A DNA stretch of 64,000 bases from Candidatus Pedobacter colombiensis. GTDB taxonomy: Bacteria > Bacteroidota > Bacteroidia > Sphingobacteriales > Sphingobacteriaceae. Of the stretch, positions 17,185 through 25,051 are shown piece by piece. The stretch covers positions 4,588,001-4,652,000 of the forward strand of contig CP119313.1 of assembly GCA_029202485.1 (NCBI GenBank), read 5' to 3'. Under the pieces are notes generated by a model that saw only the letters and a list, made by a program, of their open reading frames with translations, was not told the origin of the DNA and made no database searches. The translations under genes and the position numbers were made by a program. The first letter of the stretch is position 1. The number at the start of each line of letters is the position of its first letter.

Positions 17185-17236
17185 ACAAAAAAACAGCATA
17201 ATGACGACTTGAAAACAAGTCAGCCTTTATGCTGTT
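17185..17236 (-). terminator. Terminator after the fasciclin gene
   Basis: Minus strand: AACAGCATAA (17236-17227) pairs with TTATGCTGTT (17201-17192), with an inner GACTTG/CAAGTC stem around a TTTT loop, then TTTTTTTGT. It falls between the fasciclin lipoprotein and the beta-helix gene. Confidence 0.85.
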
Positions 17237-17256
17237 CAAAAATATTAAGGACTAAC

Positions 17257-17964
17257 CTAGTAAAGTATAGTAGGAAGCACTGGGGTAACAAATTTCTCTA
17301 CTACATGTATCGTACCATTTGTTGCCACAATATCGGAGGTTCTTACATAATTCGTATTGTCATTAATGACTACCGGATAATCTTGTTGACTTCCTGGCGA
17401 GATACTTGCAATCCTAAAATATATTGTCGATTCAGGATTAGGCGCGAATCCAGCTAAGGTAATACCAGCAGGCAAAGTATTCCAATATCCTTTTGGAGAT
17501 AAAGTCTGGGCCTTCACAGACTCGGTTGGAGGCAGTGTATAATGGTCATATATGCCATCAACAATCATATACAGTAAATAGTTCTTTACAAATTCTTTAG
17601 GATAAGCCGTCCAGGCAGTTGGTGTTTTAGCTGCCACCAGAAAATTCGGCCATACACCAACAGATGCTTTACCTACAGCATCTTTATTTAAAAGAATAAA
17701 AGTTCTGTTAGGCTTCATGTACTCCATCGTATCAATCTCCGAATATACAATAGCAGCCATTAAACGTTCAAAGGTTTTATCTCCTGTAGTAGCTCTTTCC
17801 TTAATGAATTCCCATGCAGATTTATTAATATGCGGATCAATGGTATGGGGAACTCTATTTGTATCTTTTTGCATATCCAACCCAAATAATGTACATCCAA
17901 ACAGGGCAGATGATAAGCAAAGCAGAGCAACTAATTTTCCTATGTTTAATTTAAAATTTTTCAT
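17257..17964 (-). CDS. Fasciclin-domain lipoprotein
   Basis: A 235-aa lipoprotein with the lipobox SSALFGC near residue 24. The rest matches a single fasciclin (FAS1) domain: TFERLMAAIVYSEIDTMEY early and the terminal NGTIHVVEKFVTPV, the usual FAS1 H2 region. FAS1 domains mediate adhesion or carbohydrate/protein binding. It follows SusD by 5 bp, a common position for accessory surface lipoproteins of SusCD systems, so it may help capture the substrate. Confidence 0.82.
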   Translation of the reverse strand: MKNFKLNIGKLVALLCLSSALFGCTLFGLDMQKDTNRVPHTIDPHINKSAWEFIKERATTGDKTFERLMAAIVYSEIDTMEYMKPNRTFILLNKDAVGKASVGVWPNFLVAAKTPTAWTAYPKEFVKNYLLYMIVDGIYDHYTLPPTESVKAQTLSPKGYWNTLPAGITLAGFAPNPESTIYFRIASISPGSQQDYPVVINDNTNYVRTSDIVATNGTIHVVEKFVTPVLPTILY

Positions 17965-17969
17965 AATAA

Positions 17970-19514
17970 TTAATTATAAGGCTGATTTTGAACTAATTTA
18001 GTATTATCTTCTAACAGCGTTTTATAGATTGGCCATAAAATTCGGGTTGCTTCTGCAAAACCCGAAGATGAGGGAACACCATACCTAAGCGTTCTTCTTC
18101 TGTCAAGAATAGGATCCATTACTTTAAATACATGATTGGTACGCACCAAATCAAACCATCTTTTTCCTTCAGCAAAAGTTTCGTATTGTCTTTCTTTTAA
18201 AATTGCATCTTCCAATTTGGTTTCATCAAGAACACCTCCTGTAGACACAGATGGATCTGTAGCCAATATAGCTGGCATACCTGCACGCACATGAATTAGA
18301 TTCATCATCTTAAGTGCGTTTACCCTGTCTCCGGTCTTATTCAATGCTTCTGCATAAAGTAGGAACATATCACCTAAACGGTACATTACAGCATATATAT
18401 TCAATGGAATTGGATCGTCATTAACTACAATTTGCGTAGCATAGTTATAGTACTTCAATACTTTATCCTGGTGATTGATTCCTCTAAGTGTATCAATAGT
18501 TTTAAGTACCCTTGTATCCAATTTATTTAATTTCCATGTAGCATGAATTAACGAATCCACCATAACCGGATTGTTACTTTTTTGCTTTCCGATAGGAATA
18601 CAGGCACAGCCGTTAAAGCCGCTATTCCAGTTGATGCTCCAGATAGATTCTTTAGTTGTAGTCGGATTTAGAAACAGATTTTTCCAGGTAGCCGTAGGCT
18701 CCAAATTTGCATTGGTTTCACCGTATACGACTCCTGTTTGACCTTTAGCCGCAAAAACTTTCTTAAACCATGCAATTGCAGTAACATAGTCTGCAGCATT
18801 GTTTTTCGTCCCTGCATTCCACATAGCAACATCAGCAGCAATAGCAGCAATGGCAGCCTCATTAATATACCAGATGTTTGCACTTTGTTGTTTAGGAATC
18901 AGGTCATAGGCCGTTTGCAAATCAGGAATAATAACTTTATTCATAATCTCATCTTTTGATGTCCTTGGCAGCCTTGGTTCCTGACTTAAATCACCATAAG
19001 GCTCGGTGCGCAGAGGAGCATCGCCCCATAAGCGTACAATGTAGAAATAACACATCGCACGCATGGCGTAAGCCTGAGCCAAACCTGCATTTACTATTGC
19101 CTGAGTTGCATTTTTATCATAATTAGGAACTACAGGGAAATATTTGATACAATTGTTAGCGATAGCAATCGTCCTGTATAAACCTTCCCAGTTTGAAACC
19201 GTATTACCAGAAGTAAGTGTATTGAAGGCCATCTGCGTACTTATACTAGAACGATATCCAGAATCTTCAAAGTTATCTGACCTTATCTCACCCCAATAAT
19301 GGTATTTACCTCCATACTTATTAGTCCCATCACCCAACATCTCTACCTGGAAAGAACCGTAAAGGCCAGCCAGGGTCGAATTAATGTCCCCAACTTTAGT
19401 ATAATAATTAGTCACCTTAATAGTAGTAGGTGAAACTTCCGTTAAAAATTTTCTACAGCTACCCAAGGTTAATAAAACACACAGGGATGCTGCTGTTATA
19501 AATATCTTCTTCAT
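17970..19514 (-). CDS. SusD/RagB family nutrient-binding lipoprotein
   Basis: A 514-aa SusD-like protein. The signal and lipobox LLTLGSCRKFL place it on the outer membrane. The N-terminal TPR-like helical part contains AQAYAMRAMCYFYIVRLWGDAPL, a SusD hallmark, and the C terminus has the conserved KERQYETFAEGKRWFDLVR and the final WPIYKTLLEDN segments. It caps the SusC barrel at 19520-22675 and lies 5 bp after it. Confidence 0.95.
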   Translation of the reverse strand: MKKIFITAASLCVLLTLGSCRKFLTEVSPTTIKVTNYYTKVGDINSTLAGLYGSFQVEMLGDGTNKYGGKYHYWGEIRSDNFEDSGYRSSISTQMAFNTLTSGNTVSNWEGLYRTIAIANNCIKYFPVVPNYDKNATQAIVNAGLAQAYAMRAMCYFYIVRLWGDAPLRTEPYGDLSQEPRLPRTSKDEIMNKVIIPDLQTAYDLIPKQQSANIWYINEAAIAAIAADVAMWNAGTKNNAADYVTAIAWFKKVFAAKGQTGVVYGETNANLEPTATWKNLFLNPTTTKESIWSINWNSGFNGCACIPIGKQKSNNPVMVDSLIHATWKLNKLDTRVLKTIDTLRGINHQDKVLKYYNYATQIVVNDDPIPLNIYAVMYRLGDMFLLYAEALNKTGDRVNALKMMNLIHVRAGMPAILATDPSVSTGGVLDETKLEDAILKERQYETFAEGKRWFDLVRTNHVFKVMDPILDRRRTLRYGVPSSSGFAEATRILWPIYKTLLEDNTKLVQNQPYN

Positions 19515-19519
19515 CTTTC

Positions 19520-22500
19520 TTAAAAATTAAAGTTTACACCAAAACCAACTTCTCTTCTTCTTGGATACTTTCCACCATCTACTCCAGGAGTTAAAGCATT
19601 TGAACTTGTAAATTCAGGGTCGTACCAACTATATTTAGTCCAGGTTGCCAGGTTAGTTCCATACACAAAAATGCTTGCATTTCTCATTTTCACTTTGGTT
19701 GCCCATTTCTGATCCAGGGCATAAGTAAGTCTCGCACTAGACAATCTGATAAAGCTTCCATCTTCTACATATAAGCTATTGTAACCATTTCTAATGCTAC
19801 CACGATCATCCTTAGCCAGGATATTTGGATAAAGTGCAACATCACCTTTTTCCCACCAGGAATTTGTAATCATCTGATAAGTTGGGGGAGAGTAGGTTGA
19901 GCTACCTGTATTTTGTCCATTTGCAACAGAATTATAAACCTTATTACCAACTTGTCCGTTAAACAACACATTTAAAGAGAATCGTTTATATTTAAACGTA
20001 TTGGAAAAACCAAAGTAAAAATCAGGAAGGCCATTTCCAATATTCACAAGGTCAGCATCGTCAATTACATTATCATTATTTACATCTAACCATTCCGTAT
20101 CCCCGGCACGCAATACATTTACACCATTCATACGTCTTTTGATTTCACCTGTGTATTCCTGACCATTTAAGAAATATCTGGATACTACATCCATTTTAGC
20201 ATCACCAGGCAAAATTGTCAGTGTGGATAAATCCGGAGTTAACCTAATTCCATCAGGTGTATAAGCATTAGAAGAATCATACTGATAAACACCCAGGTTT
20301 TTATAAACAAACATATCTCCTATACGGCCACCTTCTCTAATCTTGAAAATATTACCAGCAACTAAAGGTACCCCATTTGCCAACTTAACAACCTTTCCTC
20401 TTTGAAATGACATATTGTAAGAAGTATTCCAGCTGAAATCTTTGTTTCTAAATGGCGTAGCATTGATGGTAAACTCAAATCCTTTATTTCGGATCGTACC
20501 CAGATTTATAGTTGCATTTGACTTACCGGTTTCCTTCGGGATCTCTGTTTTGTATAGCAAATTAGAAGTTGTTTTGTCATAATAATCAAGAGTCAATGAG
20601 ATTTTTCCCTTAAGTAGGGTAAAATCTGCCCCCAAATTGGTTGTATTTACACTTTCCCATTGAATTTCAGGATTACCCATGGTCAAATTCTCAGTTGCAC
20701 TATTGATCACGTTATAATTATATACACCGAACTCCATATTATTTTCATACAAATAATTACCAATGTTATCATTTCCTGCCTCTCCATAACTGAATCTCAA
20801 CTTCGCATCATCCAACCAGCTTTTTGAAAAAGACATAAATTTTTCATCCGAAAAACGCCAGGCTGCTGAACCAGAAGTAAAATCACCCCATTTTCTTAAA
20901 GGCCCAAATCTGGAAGACCCATCCCTGCGATAATTGGCCTGAAGAATATACCTTCCTTTATAACTATAATTACCCCTGATAAATGCAGCTGCACTAGAAA
21001 CCGCCCAACCATCAGTTTTCGTTTTAGTCAAGTCAACTGTTCCCGCACTACTGTTATTGATGGCTTCCGTCAGATAATTCATCATCCCAATAGTAAAAGA
21101 TTCGTTTTTAGTTCTGTCAGAAGTTAATCCAGCATTTACAGTAACGGTATGGTCATTATTAAATGTTCTTTGGTAGTTTAGATACGTTTGTCCCTCCCAT
21201 TTGAACCTTCTGCTAAAAGTATTACTTCCAGTAGCTGTACCAGTCCCACCATTCGTTAATGAAGAAGGTGAGAAAAAATTATTACCTTTAGTATCAAGCG
21301 TTGCATTGAAAAGTCCGGATATTTTAAGGTACTTTGAAAATGCATAATCTGTTTTAGTATTATACTGTACAGTATAATTATTATCTACATCCTGAGTAAG
21401 CATGGCATAAGCTACCGGATTTCGCTTGGATTCAATATAACCCGCATAGGATCCATCGGGGCGATAAATACTTGTCCATGGATTCTTTTCAAATACTTGT
21501 TTTGCACTGGTACCTACAGGAATCTCATTACCTGTCTGATAGGCAAATGCCAGGTTATTGCTAAAAGTCAATTTACTTGTCAGTTTACTTTCCACATTCA
21601 ATTTAGTTTGAAGTCTTTTCAATGAACTATTCAAAATAATTGCCTGATCATCAGTATAGTTAATCCCAGCATAATAGGTAGATCCTTTGGTACCTCCACT
21701 AGCACTCAAAGCAACAACCTTTCTGTTTGAAGTTCTAAACAAGAGATCTTGAAAATCATTATCCGCATTGGTATAAGGGTTTAAGGAGTCTGGAATAGCT
21801 CCACTACCACCACTACGCATTGAACGATATTTACGCAACTCGTCCGAACTTAAAGTATGTAGTTTATGCGCCAATCTACCAAAAATATTATTGTAACTGA
21901 GTCCAATATTAGGCTTACCATCCTGACCTTTCTTTGTGGTAATCAGGATTACCCCATTCCCTCCCCTGGAGCCATAAACGGCAGTTGAAGAAGCATCTTT
22001 CAAGATCTGGATATCAGCAATATCCATGGGATTTACAAAGTCGGCATTCTCACTGGTAATTCCATCAATTATATACAAAGGCCCATTACCTGCGTTAATA
22101 CTCGATAAACCCCTGATTTGAATATTTCCCTGACCAGAAGGTGATCCACCGTCCGTAGTTACCAACACCCCTGCTGCCTGTCCCTGAAGTGCCTCAGATA
22201 AAGTAGTTGGCTGGCGTTCTGCGATTGCCTGTGCTCCCACACCCACCGTCGCTCCTGTAAGATCCTTCTTAGGCATGGTTTGTCCAAAACCAGTTACAAC
22301 CACCTCATTCAGACTACTTTCATCCTCCTTTAACTTAACACTGATATTTTTTCTTGTTCCTACTACCTCTTCTTGTTTGATATATCCAATATATGAAAAC
22401 ACTAAAACCGAAGTAGCATCCAGTACATTTACGGTATACTTACCGTCAGCAGACGTAGTACTTCCAATGGCAGTACCCTTTACTTTAACACTTACACCAG

Positions 22501-22675
22501 GTAAAGATTCCCCTTTTGCGTCTGTTACAGTACCGGTAACCTTAATTGTTTGAGCATAGACTATTGATCCTACAAACTGCAACATCATCAAAAGCAATAT
22601 TAACTTTCGTCTAGTCCCGTTCCTCCTAAACATGTTTATGTTACAGGAAATTGTTTGTGTAAAATTTTTATTCAT
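19520..22675 (-). CDS. SusC/RagA family TonB-dependent transporter (no STN domain)
   Basis: A 1051-aa outer-membrane TonB-dependent transporter. A signal peptide (LILLLMMLQFVGSIVYA, about residues 25-41) is followed by a carboxypeptidase regulatory-like domain (VTGTVTDAKGESLPGVSV), the SusC motif LNEVVVTGFGQ, the plug domain with LYIIDGITSENADFVNPMDI and ILKDASSTAVYGSRG, then a 22-strand barrel ending GFGVNFNF. It lacks the N-terminal STN domain seen in the other SusC here, so it probably does not signal to the FecR protein directly. Confidence 0.96.
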   Translation of the reverse strand: MNKNFTQTISCNINMFRRNGTRRKLILLLMMLQFVGSIVYAQTIKVTGTVTDAKGESLPGVSVKVKGTAIGSTTSADGKYTVNVLDATSVLVFSYIGYIKQEEVVGTRKNISVKLKEDESSLNEVVVTGFGQTMPKKDLTGATVGVGAQAIAERQPTTLSEALQGQAAGVLVTTDGGSPSGQGNIQIRGLSSINAGNGPLYIIDGITSENADFVNPMDIADIQILKDASSTAVYGSRGGNGVILITTKKGQDGKPNIGLSYNNIFGRLAHKLHTLSSDELRKYRSMRSGGSGAIPDSLNPYTNADNDFQDLLFRTSNRKVVALSASGGTKGSTYYAGINYTDDQAIILNSSLKRLQTKLNVESKLTSKLTFSNNLAFAYQTGNEIPVGTSAKQVFEKNPWTSIYRPDGSYAGYIESKRNPVAYAMLTQDVDNNYTVQYNTKTDYAFSKYLKISGLFNATLDTKGNNFFSPSSLTNGGTGTATGSNTFSRRFKWEGQTYLNYQRTFNNDHTVTVNAGLTSDRTKNESFTIGMMNYLTEAINNSSAGTVDLTKTKTDGWAVSSAAAFIRGNYSYKGRYILQANYRRDGSSRFGPLRKWGDFTSGSAAWRFSDEKFMSFSKSWLDDAKLRFSYGEAGNDNIGNYLYENNMEFGVYNYNVINSATENLTMGNPEIQWESVNTTNLGADFTLLKGKISLTLDYYDKTTSNLLYKTEIPKETGKSNATINLGTIRNKGFEFTINATPFRNKDFSWNTSYNMSFQRGKVVKLANGVPLVAGNIFKIREGGRIGDMFVYKNLGVYQYDSSNAYTPDGIRLTPDLSTLTILPGDAKMDVVSRYFLNGQEYTGEIKRRMNGVNVLRAGDTEWLDVNNDNVIDDADLVNIGNGLPDFYFGFSNTFKYKRFSLNVLFNGQVGNKVYNSVANGQNTGSSTYSPPTYQMITNSWWEKGDVALYPNILAKDDRGSIRNGYNSLYVEDGSFIRLSSARLTYALDQKWATKVKMRNASIFVYGTNLATWTKYSWYDPEFTSSNALTPGVDGGKYPRRREVGFGVNFNF

Positions 22676-23096
22676 ATTGGATTATTTGGTTTAATTTATT
22701 ACTAAAAAACATATAGCAGCCTATTTTATCCCCCAATTTAACTGGATACAGGGCAACAAGCGGCCCATGCTCAATTCACCTGATATAATGTATAACTTGG
22801 TTAATGCAATTGACTAATAAGTTTTGAAGTTTTAATTACTCAAATTAGCTAAGCTATCAATTATATTGGCAGTATTTAAAGAATTTTTATCATCATTTTA
22901 TCCTTAAGAGAGCCGTAATGGCACTATCTTAATTGTCTTAAGCAATCTTAAGTACAGTTCATCCGGCTGGCAGTCCCCCGTTTCGGTTCCATTACCACAA
23001 TAGATCAGTGTATTTCATTTTGGCAGTACTTATTTTTAATCTTGTATTGCTCCTGCATAAACCCTATTTTTAGCAATTCATTCATCATCAATAGTA
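22676..23096. other. 421-bp intergenic region between divergent susC and ECF sigma genes
   Basis: No ORF, RNA gene or strong hairpin is seen. It is the only gap over 300 bp apart from the thr leader region and must carry both divergent promoters. The right part contains TGGCAGTACTTATTT (23021-23035), repeated upstream of the second susC. No TAnnTTTG element is evident on either strand near the starts, consistent with use of an alternative sigma factor. Confidence 0.6.
23021..23035 (+). promoter_or_regulatory. Candidate ECF-dependent promoter motif upstream of the sigma gene
   Basis: TGGCAGTACTTATTT ends 61 bases before the TTG start at 23097. It matches TGGCTGTACTTATTT (24988-25002), upstream of the STN-type susC, at 14 of 15 positions. 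Shared position relative to two genes of one circuit suggests an autoregulated sigma-factor promoter; this is inference. Confidence 0.45.
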
Positions 23097-23642
23097 TTGA
23101 GAGAACAAATACAACATACGGCATTTTCATTTGAAGAATTGTTTAAGGACAATTATGCAAGGTTATGTCATTTTGCGATTCAATTTTTAAAGGATGATGA
23201 TGCAGCCAAAGATATTGTTCAAGAGGTTTTTGTAACTTACTGGAATATGGATGGCAGGCCGGAACATGATGCTACCGTAAATGCATTTTTATACGCATCG
23301 GTACGAAATGCATGCCTTAATAAGCTACGCAGGCAAAAACTAGAGCATAGCTTTCTAAATGATCAGGAGGCTGATCCCTCTGAGGATGCCGTGGCTCTAA
23401 ATTCAATGATTAGATCGGAAGTGCTCGCAGAATTACACAAGGTAATTACTACTTTGCCAGACAATTGTCAGAAAATCTTTCGTATGGGGTATTTAGAAGG
23501 TTTAAAAAACCCACAAATTGCAGCAGAACTTGGCATTAGCATCAACACCGTTAAAACCCAGAAAAAGCGCGGCCTACAGTTACTAAAAATGCGTTTAAAC
23601 CCAGATTTATTTGCTATTATTTCAGTTTTTTTGCTGAAATAA
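23097..23642 (+). CDS. ECF-type RNA polymerase sigma factor
   Basis: A 181-aa sigma-70 family protein of the Bacteroidota FecI-like group. Region 2 contains FKDNYARLCHFAIQFLKDDDAAKDIVQEVFVTYW in pieces (about residues 15-48) and region 4 contains NPQIAAELGISINTVKTQKKRGLQLLK, a helix-turn-helix for -35 recognition. No ATG is available at the N terminus; TTG 23097 is the natural start. It is followed 69 bp later by its FecR anti-sigma partner. It probably drives the SusCD-peptidase genes downstream. Confidence 0.92.
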   Translation: MREQIQHTAFSFEELFKDNYARLCHFAIQFLKDDDAAKDIVQEVFVTYWNMDGRPEHDATVNAFLYASVRNACLNKLRRQKLEHSFLNDQEADPSEDAVALNSMIRSEVLAELHKVITTLPDNCQKIFRMGYLEGLKNPQIAAELGISINTVKTQKKRGLQLLKMRLNPDLFAIISVFLLK

Positions 23643-23711
23643 TCAAATTATTTAAAAATAATTCCGCTTTCTTTCACCCTCTTTTGCTTTTCGGGTTTCT
23701 TATAACTGTCT

Positions 23712-24878
23712 ATGGAAACGCAAAACAATTTTAAACATACATCCGAACTTATCATTAAGTTCCTGAATAACGAACTATCCGGTAAGGAGAAAAAAGAGTT
23801 TGAATTATGGCTCAACGCTTCAGCTGAGAACAATGCACTTGTTGAATCCTTCAGAAACACAGCGCATATACAGCAGGAAATCAATTATTTGGACGCGGTA
23901 GATATCAACAAGGGTTGGGAAGATGTTTCAAAACAAATTGGTCTTATGCCGGTAAAAAAATTAGTCTGGGCTAAAATATTACGGTATAGTGCCGCAGCAA
24001 TATTGATGATTAGCATAGGTATTTATACCTATAGCACAAAAATAAAATCTACCGGAAATAATGGGATCGCCGCTGTTCAGGATATTATGCCGGGGAGTAA
24101 AAAGGCAACACTTGAATTAGCAGATGGATCAGTAATTAACCTTAATGATACCAGCCTTCGGTTAGCAGCTGAAGATGGCCATGCAGCAATAGGTGCTAAA
24201 GATGGTGTCCTGGCCTTTAGCGCTACAAGAAAAAGAAACAACAGCAATGGCTATAATTTATTAAAAACACCGAGAGCCGGTGAATATAAAATGATTTTAC
24301 CTGATGGAACTAATGTATGGTTAAATGCATCTTCTTCTTTACGCTTCCCTGGCAATTTTAATAAGAATGAGCGACGGGTAGAACTGACCGGTGAGGCCTA
24401 CTTTGAAGTAGCACACAATAAGGCGCTTCCATTTATAGTAAGTTTCAACAAAACAGAGGTGGAGGTATTAGGAACCCACTTCAACATCAGCTCGTATGAA
24501 GCATTTAGCAAAACTACGCTACTTGAAGGTGCCATTAAGATTTCTGAAGGCACTAACAAACGTCTGATCAAACCAGGAGAACAGGCCTTCACCTATGATG
24601 GACACTTAACCGTTCATCCTGCAGACACTTACAAATCAATTGCCTGGAAAGAAGGTGTATTTTATTTTAAGGAAGATCGGATAAAGGATATCCTTGATCA
24701 GGTTTCCAGATGGTATGATGTAGACATTGTTTACAATGGAGAACCCAACAGAAAGAGATATAGCGGAACAATACGGAGGCAAGCAACTTTAAGCCAGGTA
24801 TTGGAAATGTTAAAAACGGTTAGTCGTGCAGAATATAGCTTAAGCGATAAAACTGTAACCGTAAATTTTAAAGATTAA
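23712..24878 (+). CDS. FecR-family anti-sigma factor
   Basis: A 388-aa inner-membrane regulator. A cytoplasmic N-terminal part (about 1-85) would hold the sigma factor, a membrane segment follows (ILRYSAAAILMISIGIYTY, about 89-107), and the periplasmic FecR domain contains TPRAGEYKMILPDGTNVWLNASS and RRVELTGEAYFEVAHN. The C-terminal DUF4974-type domain (YKSIAWKEGVFYFKEDRIKDIL) contacts the STN domain of a TonB-dependent receptor. The partner is most likely the STN-type SusC directly downstream. Confidence 0.94.
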   Translation: METQNNFKHTSELIIKFLNNELSGKEKKEFELWLNASAENNALVESFRNTAHIQQEINYLDAVDINKGWEDVSKQIGLMPVKKLVWAKILRYSAAAILMISIGIYTYSTKIKSTGNNGIAAVQDIMPGSKKATLELADGSVINLNDTSLRLAAEDGHAAIGAKDGVLAFSATRKRNNSNGYNLLKTPRAGEYKMILPDGTNVWLNASSSLRFPGNFNKNERRVELTGEAYFEVAHNKALPFIVSFNKTEVEVLGTHFNISSYEAFSKTTLLEGAIKISEGTNKRLIKPGEQAFTYDGHLTVHPADTYKSIAWKEGVFYFKEDRIKDILDQVSRWYDVDIVYNGEPNRKRYSGTIRRQATLSQVLEMLKTVSRAEYSLSDKTVTVNFKD

Positions 24879-24953
24879 ACACCTAAAAACCTAACCACAT
24901 GAAATAAACCTTTACTAACCACCTCAAAAAACTTAAGAACAGACATAAAAAAT

Positions 24954-24977
24954 CCGGGAACACGGCAATGTTCCCGG
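24954..24977. promoter_or_regulatory. Strong hairpin between fecR and susC
   Basis: A perfect 9-bp stem, CCGGGAACA (24954-24962) with TGTTCCCGG (24969-24977), and a 6-nt loop. On the plus strand there is no T run after it; on the minus strand it is followed by ATTTTTTATG, so it could stop antisense transcripts. On the plus strand it could instead be an mRNA processing or protein-binding site. It sits 10 bp before the shared 15-bp motif. Confidence 0.6.
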
Positions 24978-24987
24978 ACAAACTGTG

Positions 24988-25002
24988 TGGCTGTACTTAT
25001 TT
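24988..25002 (+). promoter_or_regulatory. Candidate ECF-dependent promoter motif upstream of STN-type susC
   Basis: TGGCTGTACTTATTT ends 49 bases before the ATG at 25052 and matches the motif upstream of the ECF gene at 14 of 15 bases. It would allow the transporter genes to be transcribed separately from sigma/fecR. Confidence 0.45.
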
Positions 25003-25051
25003 GATCGTTATCGAATTCAACCAATTTTTCAAAACCAACACATACAAAAAT

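Noticed and set aside
22676..22850. Copy of the TGGCWGTACTTATTT motif upstream of the divergent susC
   Set aside because: No match to AAATAAGTAC or a close variant was found on the relevant strand, so I do not claim ECF control of that locus.
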